This document shows, one piece after another, positions 6,090-13,310 of a stretch of 14,115 nt of DNA. Made by a program: the position numbers and the translations under genes. The DNA comes from Bacilli bacterium (lineage in GTDB: Bacteria > Bacillota_I > Bacilli_A > RFN20 > CAG-288), in contig JALFLX010000124.1 in assembly GCA_022774485.1 (NCBI GenBank), positions 1-14,115 on the forward strand, given 5' to 3'. How positions within the stretch are numbered: position 1 is the first letter of the stretch; each line of letters begins with the position of its first letter. Under the pieces are notes generated by a model, which saw only the letters and a program-made list of their open reading frames with translations, did no database searches and had not been told where the DNA came from.

Positions 6090-7036
6090 ACAATCTCCGC
6101 TTCGTTGAGGGCTTTTAAGACCTCAGGAACTTGAGTGAAGCTCTTCAAGCGAAGCCCAGCAGCCGGGATATGTCCACCTCCGCCGAACTTGACAGCGACT
6201 TTTTGAACATTGTAGTGGCCGTTGCTTCTAAGCTCACCGCGGATGATTCCATCCTCTTGTTCAGTGAATGCCGCCCAGATAGGGTGGTCATCAAGAAGTG
6301 CTAAGAGGTTGACCTTACCACCTGCTTCTTGCTGGTTCATGCCGAGTTCTTCATACATCTTTTTTGTCACACAGACATAGGAGACAAGACCATCAAATTG
6401 GAAATTTTGATAGATGACAGAGCGGTAGCGAAGATCTTTAGAATCCTGACGGTATAAAGAGTTATACAGAGAAGTCGTGTCGACTCCATATTCAACAAGA
6501 GTCTTTGCGATTTCAAAAGTCTCAGGCTTGGCATCGTATTGGAAACGGCCAGAGTCTGTGACTAAGCCGAGGTAAAGATACGTAGCTGCGAGAGTTGTCG
6601 GAATCTTTCCGTAGCGAAGGAGCAAAGATTTTGTGATGACAAAAGTCGCGCTAGGAGCATCGACATCTCGTAAGACCACAAACGGTGTTTCCTTATCAGA
6701 GACATGGTGATCGATACAGACAATCTTCTTCGCTTTTAAGATGCGCTGATCTTCCACTCTCTCTAAGTCTGAGAGATCAACCATCAAAGCCAAAGAATTT
6801 TCGATGATTTCATCAGAGACTTCATCAGAAGGCTCAATGAAAGTAGGAAGATAAGATGGGTGAGAACCTACGGCGTACACTTTCTTCTCCGGAAAGAGAG
6901 CACGGAGTGCTTCTCTCATTCCCATCACGGAACCGACACAATCCCCATCGGGGAGGCGGTGGCCGAAAATAACAATAGAGTCAGCTTGTTCAAGAGCAGA
7001 GAAGACAGCTTCTCTCTCGTTATCAAAATAAGACAT
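6086..7036 (-). CDS. nrnA: bifunctional oligoribonuclease and pAp phosphatase, DHH family
   Basis: Degrades 2-5 nucleotide RNA leftovers to mononucleotides and, in characterised Firmicute members, dephosphorylates pAp. The 316-residue product has GHRLPDGDCVGS (25-36) with metal-binding Asp30 and Asp32, LMVDLSD (84-90), the DHH triad (109-111), and a DHHA1 domain with GGGGH (285-289). The start at 7036 is supported by AGGAGG nine bases upstream and by alignment; an open frame reaching 7093 would be translated across a terminator hairpin. The gene follows rpoE after that hairpin and overlaps cysQ by four bases. The hairpin contains CCTCCT, the exact complement of this ribosome site, so initiation may be structure-controlled. 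Confidence 0.94.
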   Translation of the reverse strand: MSYFDNEREAVFSALEQADSIVIFGHRLPDGDCVGSVMGMREALRALFPEKKVYAVGSHPSYLPTFIEPSDEVSDEIIENSLALMVDLSDLERVEDQRILKAKKIVCIDHHVSDKETPFVVLRDVDAPSATFVITKSLLLRYGKIPTTLAATYLYLGLVTDSGRFQYDAKPETFEIAKTLVEYGVDTTSLYNSLYRQDSKDLRYRSVIYQNFQFDGLVSYVCVTKKMYEELGMNQQEAGGKVNLLALLDDHPIWAAFTEQEDGIIRGELRSNGHYNVQKVAVKFGGGGHIPAAGLRLKSFTQVPEVLKALNEAEIV

Positions 7037-7045
7037 GGTAAATTT

Positions 7046-7051
7046 CCTCCT
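7046..7051 (-). promoter_or_regulatory. nrnA: strong Shine-Dalgarno site of nrnA
   Basis: AGGAGG on the minus strand, nine bases before the ATG at 7036, fixes the start. It is perfectly complementary to CCTCCT at 7072-7077 inside the upstream hairpin. Confidence 0.8.
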
Positions 7052-7057
7052 CGTGAG

Positions 7058-7084
7058 AAAAAGGCCTTGAAAGGAGGCCTTTTT
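7058..7084 (-). terminator. terminator-like hairpin between rpoE and nrnA
   Basis: On the minus strand AAAAAGGCCT (7075-7084), a seven-base loop CCTTTCA and AGGCCTTTTT (7058-7067) form ten perfect pairs with a trailing T run. It starts 12 bases after the rpoE stop and ends seven bases before the nrnA ribosome site. No clear promoter fits between, so nrnA may depend on partial readthrough. Confidence 0.75.
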
Positions 7085-7095
7085 GAATATCATCT

Positions 7096-7515
7096 TCAGT
7101 TGTTTTCGTCAGAGTCGTCATCATCGGTGACGATAGAATCATCCTCTTCGTAGTTGGAATCTTCTTTCTCTTCCTCTTCTTCTTGGATCTCTTCGCCATC
7201 CTCTTCTAACTCCTTGACTTCTTCTAAGTCCTCTTCATCCATGGAGTAGACATCGTTCATATCGATGTGAACATCTTTGTATTTTTCGTGTTCTCTAAGA
7301 GTCCAAGTGTTGTTCTCTTTGATGACAAATCTACCATCGAGAGTGAGATCGGTGTAGAAGCGAGAGACAAGTCTTGTGAACTCCTCTTCGCTGAGGCCGA
7401 GGCGGTCGCAAATCTCAGAGCAGAGCTCTAAGAACGGCTTCGGGGCTCTATCGCCTCTGTCATATGCTTCGCTCATCAACTCATAAGCGGTGGTGACTAA
7501 TGATTTTTCAGACAT
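7096..7515 (-). CDS. rpoE: DNA-directed RNA polymerase delta subunit
   Basis: Accessory subunit of Firmicutes RNA polymerase that aids recycling and promoter selectivity. The 139-residue product has the expected two parts: an N-terminal HARE-HTH domain (about 1-75) with LSEEEFTRLVSRFYTDL and DGRF, followed by the signature WTLREHEKYKD (71-81), and a very acidic unstructured tail (about 87-139) made mostly of Glu and Asp. A good AAAAGGAG ribosome site precedes the ATG. It lies 75 bases after argS, an order conserved in many Bacilli. A weak promoter (7554-7581) may lie in that gap. The usual partner pyrG is not next; a terminator-like hairpin and nrnA follow. Confidence 0.96.
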   Translation of the reverse strand: MSEKSLVTTAYELMSEAYDRGDRAPKPFLELCSEICDRLGLSEEEFTRLVSRFYTDLTLDGRFVIKENNTWTLREHEKYKDVHIDMNDVYSMDEEDLEEVKELEEDGEEIQEEEEEKEDSNYEEDDSIVTDDDDSDENN

Positions 7516-7553
7516 GCTTCAATTCTCCTTTTCTATCAGCATTTTTTATTTAA

Positions 7554-7581
7554 AGTATACACATAAATATAGTCTTGAGAA
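7554..7581 (-). promoter_or_regulatory. rpoE: candidate promoter of rpoE
   Basis: On the minus strand TATACT (7554-7559, five of six) is preceded by TTCTCA (7576-7581, four of six) at 16 bases. It lies in the argS-rpoE gap, about 40 bases before the rpoE ATG. Moderate match only. Confidence 0.4.
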
Positions 7582-7590
7582 AGAGATTTC

Positions 7591-9243
7591 TCAGTTTTCA
7601 GCCTTTTCGGAAGAGACCATGCGCTCTGGGCTAGAGACAGCGATCAGAGAGAGGGCAGAAGCTAAGACATCTCTACAAGCTTCTACCAATCCTAAGCGCT
7701 CTTTTGTCAAGATGACATTCTGGTCATCGATGACACGGCACTTGGTGTAGAATTCGTTGATGGTCTGGCTGAGGGTGTGAATGTAATTTGTGACTTTATA
7801 TGGTTCCATCTCAAGAGTCGCAGCTTTGATGACATTCGGATAATCCTTTAAGAGGATCAACAGGTCTTTTTCAGTATCAGTAGTCAAAGAAGAGCATGCG
7901 TAATCAAGAGGGAAGAAGGCTTTGGCGTTGTTGAGAATACCGCAGAGACGGGCGTGAGTGTACTGAGCGTAATACACCGGGTTTTCACTTCCGAGAGTCT
8001 TAGCTAAGTCGATATCGAAGTCGAGGTGGGAAGTACCGCTTCTAGAGACAAAGAAGTAACGGACCGCATCGACACCGACTTCCTCGATGAGTTCTTTCAT
8101 GGTGATGGCATTTCCTGTTCTCTTGCTCATCTTGAACTCCTGACCATCTTTGAAGAGTCGGACCATCTGAACCAAAGTGACATTGAGCGCATCGGGATTA
8201 TGTCCGAGATCTTTCTGAGAAGATTTCAATCGGGCAATATAGCCGTGGTGATCTGCGCCGAAGAGGTCGATGAGAAGATCAAACCCGCGGTTGAATTTAT
8301 CGTGGTGATAGGCGATATCGGGCAAGAGGTAGGTGTAATTTCCGTCGCTCTTGATCAAGACACGATCTTTGTCATCACCATCTTTGGTGGTATCAAGCCA
8401 CAGGGCGCCTTCTTTTTCATAGCAGAAAGGTCTTAACTGCTCTAAGACCTTCTCGACATCCCCGCGATCGCGAATTTCTTTTTCAGAAGTGTAGACATCC
8501 TGATCGACACGGAACTGATGGAGATCTTCTTTGATAGCATCGAGAAGTCTCGCCTTTCCGAAATCTTTGAAATCCTCCGTGTGAGCATCGATATCTTTGA
8601 CATAAGCGTCACCGACTTTCTCTTTGAGTTCTTTTGCGAGAGCGATGATTTCCGGACCATGATAACCATCATCGGGAACATCGCATTCGATGCCGAACTC
8701 TTGGAGATAACGAGCTTTCAAGCTGTCGGCTAAGTGATCGATTTGAACACCGGCATCGTTGACATAATACTCTCTTGTCACATCATATCCGCTCTTTTTG
8801 TAAAGGCGGGCTAAGCAGTCGCCTAAGGCAGCGCCACGAGCGTGTCCTAAATGGAGCGTGCCAGTGGGATTTGCGGAGACATATTCGATGTTGACCTTGA
8901 TTCCTTTTCCGATTTCAAGATCTCCGTAATGCTCTTTTTCTGTGACAATTTTCTTGATGATGCTTCCAAGCTCATCCTGCTTTAAGAAAAAATTCAAAAA
9001 GCCAGGTTTGCAAGCTTCGATGTGGTCGACACCAGGAAGAGAGAATTCGCTGATGATCTTAGTTGCGACTTCCATCGGCGGAAGCTGAAAGGCTTTGGCT
9101 TTTCTCATCGCGAGATTGGATGCGTAATCGCCGTGCTCTCTGGTGTTAGAAGGAGAAAGGACAATCTCAGCATCGCTGACTTCTTGTCCTAAAACGCTCA
9201 TCACACGCTTGAGCTCTTGTTTGATTTGTTCTTGAATATCCAT
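7591..9243 (-). CDS. argS: arginine--tRNA ligase
   Basis: Class I aminoacyl-tRNA synthetase that charges tRNA-Arg. The 550-residue length is normal. Domains in order: N-terminal tRNA-binding domain (about 1-90) with GDYASN, catalytic fold with SANPTGTLHLGHARGA (123-138) holding the HIGH-type motif HLGH, then FGADHHGYIARLK (328-340) and the KMSKR loop (371-375), and a C-terminal anticodon-binding DALR domain with YAQYTHARLCGIL and a near-terminal SSPERM. The ispF stop is ten bases upstream, and a GAGGT ribosome site overlaps it, so the two are co-transcribed. Nothing suggests damage. A small hairpin overlaps the stop codon but lacks a T tract. Confidence 0.98.
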   Translation of the reverse strand: MDIQEQIKQELKRVMSVLGQEVSDAEIVLSPSNTREHGDYASNLAMRKAKAFQLPPMEVATKIISEFSLPGVDHIEACKPGFLNFFLKQDELGSIIKKIVTEKEHYGDLEIGKGIKVNIEYVSANPTGTLHLGHARGAALGDCLARLYKKSGYDVTREYYVNDAGVQIDHLADSLKARYLQEFGIECDVPDDGYHGPEIIALAKELKEKVGDAYVKDIDAHTEDFKDFGKARLLDAIKEDLHQFRVDQDVYTSEKEIRDRGDVEKVLEQLRPFCYEKEGALWLDTTKDGDDKDRVLIKSDGNYTYLLPDIAYHHDKFNRGFDLLIDLFGADHHGYIARLKSSQKDLGHNPDALNVTLVQMVRLFKDGQEFKMSKRTGNAITMKELIEEVGVDAVRYFFVSRSGTSHLDFDIDLAKTLGSENPVYYAQYTHARLCGILNNAKAFFPLDYACSSLTTDTEKDLLILLKDYPNVIKAATLEMEPYKVTNYIHTLSQTINEFYTKCRVIDDQNVILTKERLGLVEACRDVLASALSLIAVSSPERMVSSEKAEN

Positions 9244-9253
9244 AACTGTTACC

Positions 9254-9736
9254 TCAATCTTTTTTCACGGTCACAAGGGAAGTGACCTCAATCGCCTCGT
9301 TTTGTCCAACCGCCCCTAAGCCTTCTTTGGTGTTGAATGCGACATTGACATCTTCTTTCTCTAACGAGAAGAGAGAAGAGAGAGAATTCTGAATCTTTTC
9401 TCGATAAGGAGATAATCTCACCGCCTCAAGGATGATATCCACGCAGATCGAGATAATCTCATAACCTCTTTTCTCACACTCCTCTTTCGCAAACAGGACA
9501 ATCTCACGGCTGTCCATGTTCTTTGTCTTTTCGCTGTTATCAGGAAAATATGTTCCGATATCTCCGGCCCCGACAATTGACAAAAGGGCATTTGCAAGCG
9601 AATGGTAAAGAACATCTCCATCCGAATGTGCGATCACTTGATAAGGAGATGACACTTTAACTCCAGCAAGGAGAAGAGAGGAATCTCCTTTCTCTAAGCG
9701 GTGGATGTCATATCCGTAACCGACTTTGATTTTCAT
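9254..9736 (-). CDS. ispF: 2-C-methyl-D-erythritol 2,4-cyclodiphosphate synthase
   Basis: Cyclises 4-diphosphocytidyl-methylerythritol 2-phosphate in the MEP isoprenoid pathway. The product is 160 residues, the normal size. Zinc ligands are visible: Asp10 and His12 in GYGYDIHRL, and His45 in AHSDGDVLYHSLANALL. GDIGTYFPD and EGLGAVGQNEAIEV follow. The stretch before EGLG reads VNVAFNTKEGLG, where a form like VKATTTEGLG is typical, so one of two usual threonines is replaced by Lys and the preceding Lys by Ala. I chose the ATG at 9736, one base after the ychF stop (TGATATG), because the family begins at this KVGYGYD; a longer frame to 9790 lies inside ychF. No strong ribosome site is seen, so reinitiation after ychF is likely. 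Confidence 0.95.
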   Translation of the reverse strand: MKIKVGYGYDIHRLEKGDSSLLLAGVKVSSPYQVIAHSDGDVLYHSLANALLSIVGAGDIGTYFPDNSEKTKNMDSREIVLFAKEECEKRGYEIISICVDIILEAVRLSPYREKIQNSLSSLFSLEKEDVNVAFNTKEGLGAVGQNEAIEVTSLVTVKKD

Positions 9737-9737
9737 A

Positions 9738-10853
9738 TCACTTTTTCTTAGCGGCAGAGCGGATGTAAAGGATATCTCCATCTTTGACAAGATAATCTTT
9801 ACCCACAGTCATCATCTTTCCTGCCTCTTTAACGCTGAGTTCTGATCCGTAACGGATGAGGTCATCGTAAGAATAAACCTCTGCTTTCAAGAAGAACTTC
9901 TCAAAATCTGTGTGGATGACACCAGCGCATTGAGGAGCAGTGTATCCTTCGTGGAATGTCCATGCTCTCACCTCATCTTCTCCTCCGGTGAAGAAGGTTC
10001 TAAGGCCGAGGATGGAATAAGCGGCGAAGGTGATTTTATCAAGACCGGTTTGGGTCGTTCCTAAGCTTTCTAAGTACTCGCGTCTATCCTCGGGAGAGAC
10101 TTTTGATAAATCCTCCTCCATCTTAGCAGAGACCGGGATACAGAGAGCACCATTCTCTTTAGCAAAGTCATCAAGCGCTTTGAAATATGGATTTGCAAAG
10201 GGATCAGCATAGCTATCCTCATCGACATTGCCGACATAAATCACTGGCTTCATGGTGATGAGATTGAATTCTTTAGAAGCTTCTTTCTCCTCCATGGTCA
10301 AGGGAACATCGCGAGCCATTTTCTCATGCTGAAGCCCATCGATAAGCTTGTGAAGCGCAGAAACTTCAATCAATCCCTGCTTATCTTTGGTCGTCAAGGC
10401 GCGGCGCTCCACTTTTTCTAAGCGCTTGGTCATGACATCGATATCGGATAAGATCAACTCCAAATTGACCTCTAAGACATCCGAGACAGGATCGACACTG
10501 CGTCCGTTGTAGGTCAAAATCTCAGCAGAATCAAAGCAACGGACCACATGAATAATCGCATCGGTGTTGCGGATGTTTCCTAAGAACTGGTTGCCTAAGC
10601 CCTCACCTTTAGAAGCGCCTTTGATCAATCCGGCAATGTCGGTGAATTCAAAAGTGGCGCGGACTGTTTTCTTCGGATGAAAAATCTTTACCAGCTCATC
10701 GACTCTCTGATCGTTGACTTCCACCACACCAGTGTTCGGATTGATGGTGGCAAACGGATAGTTTTCCGCTAAGATATCGCTGTTTGTAATCGCGTTGAAC
10801 AAGGTTGATTTTCCAACATTCGGCAACCCTACAATTCCTGCTGTTAATCCCAT
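9738..10853 (-). CDS. ychF: redox-regulated ATPase YchF (Obg family)
   Basis: Ribosome-associated P-loop ATPase of the Obg/OLA1 group. The 371-residue product has the P-loop GLPNVGKST (9-17), switch motif DIAGLIKGA (72-80), and NVDE (209-212) in place of the GTPase NKxD; this change gives ATP preference in the family. A helical insertion and VSAKMEEDL follow, and the C-terminal TGS domain (about 286-369) ends in AAKKK. The ATG at 10853 is supported by AAGAAGG about eight bases upstream and by the MGLTAGIVGLPNVGKS start. A promoter with TATAAT lies at 10910-10937. It leads the gene string: ispF begins one base after its stop. Confidence 0.97.
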   Translation of the reverse strand: MGLTAGIVGLPNVGKSTLFNAITNSDILAENYPFATINPNTGVVEVNDQRVDELVKIFHPKKTVRATFEFTDIAGLIKGASKGEGLGNQFLGNIRNTDAIIHVVRCFDSAEILTYNGRSVDPVSDVLEVNLELILSDIDVMTKRLEKVERRALTTKDKQGLIEVSALHKLIDGLQHEKMARDVPLTMEEKEASKEFNLITMKPVIYVGNVDEDSYADPFANPYFKALDDFAKENGALCIPVSAKMEEDLSKVSPEDRREYLESLGTTQTGLDKITFAAYSILGLRTFFTGGEDEVRAWTFHEGYTAPQCAGVIHTDFEKFFLKAEVYSYDDLIRYGSELSVKEAGKMMTVGKDYLVKDGDILYIRSAAKKK

Positions 10854-10909
10854 GATAATGCCTTCTTTCCAATGTTTTTGCCACCAAAAAAGTGACTTGA
10901 CGCTTAATC

Positions 10910-10937
10910 ATTATAGTGAAATAGTTTTCAATAGCAA
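10910..10937 (-). promoter_or_regulatory. ychF: promoter of the ychF-ispF-argS unit
   Basis: On the minus strand a perfect TATAAT (10910-10915) is preceded at 16 bases by TTGCTA (10932-10937). A start near 10903 gives a leader of about 50 bases containing a short GTCAC/GTGGC hairpin. An A/T-rich tract just upstream (10940-10980) could act as an UP element. Confidence 0.6.
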
Positions 10938-10944
10938 ACAAAAA

Positions 10945-10979
10945 ATATTACAAATATATTACTAAAAGAACATATATTT
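10945..10979. repeat. A/T-rich repeats upstream of the ychF promoter
   Basis: ATATTAC occurs twice, at 10945-10951 and 10956-10962, 11 bases apart or about one helical turn. An eight-base inverted repeat AAATATAT (10952-10959) and ATATATTT (10972-10979) overlaps it. It may be an UP element or a protein site; A/T richness makes chance repeats likely. Confidence 0.35.
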
Positions 10980-11002
10980 TTAAGCTGGAAAAAAGCGTCG
11001 AG

Positions 11003-11035
11003 AGAAAAGCGGAGGCTTTGAAGGAAACCTCCGCT
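11003..11035 (-). terminator. rho-independent terminator of the repeat lipoprotein gene
   Basis: On the minus strand AGCGGAGG (11028-11035) pairs with CCTCCGCT (11008-11015), with three more A-T pairs after a bulge, followed by TTTTC. It is about 70 bases after the lipoprotein stop. A weaker hairpin (11050-11070) precedes it without a T tract. Confidence 0.75.
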
Positions 11036-11106
11036 GAATGACCTAGTTCCACTCTAGAAAAAAGAGAGTGAATTTGTTTTTGACAACAATTTGAAGAATA
11101 AGAGAA

Positions 11107-13056
11107 TTAATATTCGACGTAAATAGTTGAATCCACAGAAGGAAGTACAGTAGAGACTTCGGATTCATTACCTTCGACAAGAATAGAAAGCCTTGTATAG
11201 GCGCCGACAAGATTGGTGATTTCTGTTTGATAATCAGAGACTCTCTTTCCTTTCAAAATCGAGAGTGTTCCGATTTCTTCACCGCTGTCTTTCCTGACAA
11301 AGGTGAGCTTCACAGACTTAGACATTCTGCAGTAAAGAAGTGTCTCGACACTCTCTATGTCAGAAGGTGCTTCATAGAAGGGGAAGACTGCAGGGATAGT
11401 GAATGCTTCATCTAAGAAGAAGCCATCGAAGAGATATTCTGTTCCAGCAAGGACAAGAGGTTGCATACAAGCGCTGATCTCAGGACGACTCTCTTCCACA
11501 AGGCCATCTTCAATTCCATAATAGAAGAAAACTTCATCAACACCAGTAGCTTCAGCATATGTTCCATCATCACCGACATATGTCTTCACTTTGACATGAG
11601 ATTTGTAGGCGAGCTTGATGGAAAGAGTCAAATTTTCACTCGGCATAATTCGAGAGTGATAATCTTTTCCGTTTGCTCCTAACACACCGACAACCTCTAA
11701 GCTCTCATCCGTGACAAGAGCGATAAAGGCATTGACTTCACTCGTGAAGTCTTCTCCAGGCTTTTTGTAATAAGTCTTGGATTCTAACTGAGTTCCAGCA
11801 TATGCAGAGGGATAAGTGTAAGTAAGAGTTAAGACAGGGTCATCCTCGTAGCGAGCGATGAATTTCACATCTTTATCCGGAAGAGTCTGGTTGGCGAAAT
11901 CGAATTTCTCGCTCACTTCTCCACCATCGATCTGATAGGCGAAATGAGTGAATTCCGCATGCTCTTTATTCGGAGTATGAGCGCTGTAAAAGTCATCTCC
12001 TAAAACATCACCTTCATAATATCCGTGAATTGTCTCAGTCGTTTCACCTTCGACATTTCCACCCGCATAATCCATCACCACATCAATCGATTCATCCCAA
12101 CCTAAGTACAAATCGATATTTTGATCCGTGACAGAGGCATCAATCGGGAAGATTTTCTTAAGTTCCTCATCGCGGTAGAAACCGTTCAATCTCTTATCGA
12201 CTGTCTCACTCTTGTAATAGAAGTGATCTTTTCCCTCCTCTTTGAGGTTGATTCCGAGTTTATCGTTGACTTCATTGACTAAAGATTCATAGATGTTTCC
12301 TTTGACCTGGAAAGAGCTGTTTGAAATTCCTTCGATATTGTAGTGAAGAGTGACAGTAGGATCTTCAATCCAAGTGGCATAAAGAGTCACGCTGCCATTT
12401 TCTGTAAATGGGAAAGCTAAGGAGGAACCATTGAACCCTTCTTCAAAATCATAGACACCTTTCGGTTGAGTGATATCTAAGCTGAAATGCTTCTGCTTAT
12501 TCTCATCAATCGATTCCATAAGTGGGTATTCAGTGTGCCACCCATCAAAAGTCAGATGACCATTAGGAGCTTCTGCAGTAGGAAGATAATCAAGGTTAAG
12601 AATTTCTTTCCCGGCATAACCAGAAAGTTTGTTATTTGCAAAAGAATCGCCTAATTTCGGAGCGATAATCTTACCGTTTCTTTCCGCTGCAATTCCCAAA
12701 TCGAAATTCAAAGTGACAAGCGGTTCAAAATAGGCGTAAAAAACATCATCAACATAGGGATAGTAGTAATATTCTTTGTTGTCATCGGCAAGTTTCTTGT
12801 TCGGAATGACATAAGAGCCATCTGCGTTCTTTTCACGCCATCCGACAAAATAGTATCCCGGTTTTACAGGATCAGGGATATCGACTAAAACCGGTGTTCC
12901 ACTCTTTCCCTGCACATAGGTGGTGGAGAAATTAGGATCGGAGAAACTTCCGCCATCAAGTTCAAAAGTGATACGGCCGATAGATTCTTTGCCACAAGAA
13001 GCGAGAGGAGCGAGCATGCCGAGGCAGAAAAGGATGGTCAATGCATTTTTGTTCAT
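11107..13056 (-). CDS. surface lipoprotein with seven InlB-like (Listeria-Bacteroides) repeat modules
   Basis: A 649-residue exported lipoprotein of unknown binding function. The signal peptide ends in lipobox LASC with Cys21. The rest divides into about seven modules, each opening with a beta-strand such as RITFELDGG and most closing with a pattern like VTLYATW: about 27-111, 113-230, 234-320, 324-403, 407-484, 487-578 and 581-649. Modules 1-3 keep hallmarks of the Flg_new/InlB B-repeat (PGYYFVGW, LTFDGWH, NGFYRDEE, LYLGW); modules 5-7 are strongly diverged. There is no LPXTG anchor, catalytic motif or transmembrane segment beyond the signal. The ATG follows AAGAGGA. A promoter (13091-13119) and terminator make it a single-gene unit. 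Adhesion or surface structure is the usual inference for such repeats, but unproven here. Confidence 0.88.
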   Translation of the reverse strand: MNKNALTILFCLGMLAPLASCGKESIGRITFELDGGSFSDPNFSTTYVQGKSGTPVLVDIPDPVKPGYYFVGWREKNADGSYVIPNKKLADDNKEYYYYPYVDDVFYAYFEPLVTLNFDLGIAAERNGKIIAPKLGDSFANNKLSGYAGKEILNLDYLPTAEAPNGHLTFDGWHTEYPLMESIDENKQKHFSLDITQPKGVYDFEEGFNGSSLAFPFTENGSVTLYATWIEDPTVTLHYNIEGISNSSFQVKGNIYESLVNEVNDKLGINLKEEGKDHFYYKSETVDKRLNGFYRDEELKKIFPIDASVTDQNIDLYLGWDESIDVVMDYAGGNVEGETTETIHGYYEGDVLGDDFYSAHTPNKEHAEFTHFAYQIDGGEVSEKFDFANQTLPDKDVKFIARYEDDPVLTLTYTYPSAYAGTQLESKTYYKKPGEDFTSEVNAFIALVTDESLEVVGVLGANGKDYHSRIMPSENLTLSIKLAYKSHVKVKTYVGDDGTYAEATGVDEVFFYYGIEDGLVEESRPEISACMQPLVLAGTEYLFDGFFLDEAFTIPAVFPFYEAPSDIESVETLLYCRMSKSVKLTFVRKDSGEEIGTLSILKGKRVSDYQTEITNLVGAYTRLSILVEGNESEVSTVLPSVDSTIYVEY

Positions 13057-13090
13057 AAATTATCCTCTTTCGTAGTAATTGGATGTATAT

Positions 13091-13119
13091 ATTTTACTAA
13101 TGAAAGTAGATAATGAAAA
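13091..13119 (-). promoter_or_regulatory. promoter of the repeat lipoprotein gene
   Basis: On the minus strand TTTTCA (13114-13119, four of six) and TAAAAT (13091-13096, five of six) are spaced exactly 17 bases. A start near 13084 gives a leader of about 28 bases ending in AGAGGA and the ATG at 13056. Confidence 0.55.
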
Positions 13120-13138
13120 GAATATTTATTTTAAATGT

Positions 13139-13192
13139 ATTCATGAATCCTTTCGACACGAAAGAAAATAGAACAGAAATATTTACTCGTGT
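13139..13192. repeat. palindrome and nested inverted repeats upstream of the lipoprotein promoter
   Basis: Three structures lie close together: a perfect ten-base palindrome ATTCATGAAT (13139-13148), a six-pair hairpin CTTTCG/CGAAAG (13150-13155 and 13159-13164), and ACACGA (13156-13161) matching TCGTGT (13187-13192). The last two share bases and cannot form together. The rest of the gap 13057-13310 shows no gene I can support. Confidence 0.35.
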
Positions 13193-13310
13193 TCTCTCTT
13201 TCAATCGCAAAAAGGGAGAGCTAAGACAACGTTAACTCATTCCGAACGTGTAAAAAGCAATCAAACTTACCTTTAGAATAAATAAGTTGTTTTTAGAAAG
13301 ATTGTATCAT

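Noticed and set aside
7037..7093. Longer N-terminal form of nrnA starting at 7093
   Set aside because: The extra codons run through the terminator-like hairpin and the ribosome site, and do not align with the family; AGGAGG points to 7036.
7577..7592. Hairpin GAGAAA/TTTCTC at the argS stop as a terminator
   Set aside because: Only six A/T-rich pairs and no T tract follow; it also overlaps the possible rpoE -35.
8026..8436. 136-codon open frame on the plus strand inside argS
   Set aside because: Antisense to the conserved catalytic part of argS; its length is explained by the codon bias of the real gene.
9737..9790. Longer N-terminal form of ispF starting at 9790
   Set aside because: The extra 18 residues lie within the ychF coding end and the family begins at KVGYGYD.
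11050..11070. CACTCT/AGAGTG hairpin after the repeat lipoprotein as a terminator
   Set aside because: Six pairs with no T run after it; the stronger hairpin at 11008-11035 is a better terminator.
13057..13310. Known small RNA or riboswitch in the pnp-lipoprotein gap
   Set aside because: I could not match it to tmRNA, 6S, SRP, RNase P or a riboswitch class; only short repeats and a promoter are seen.
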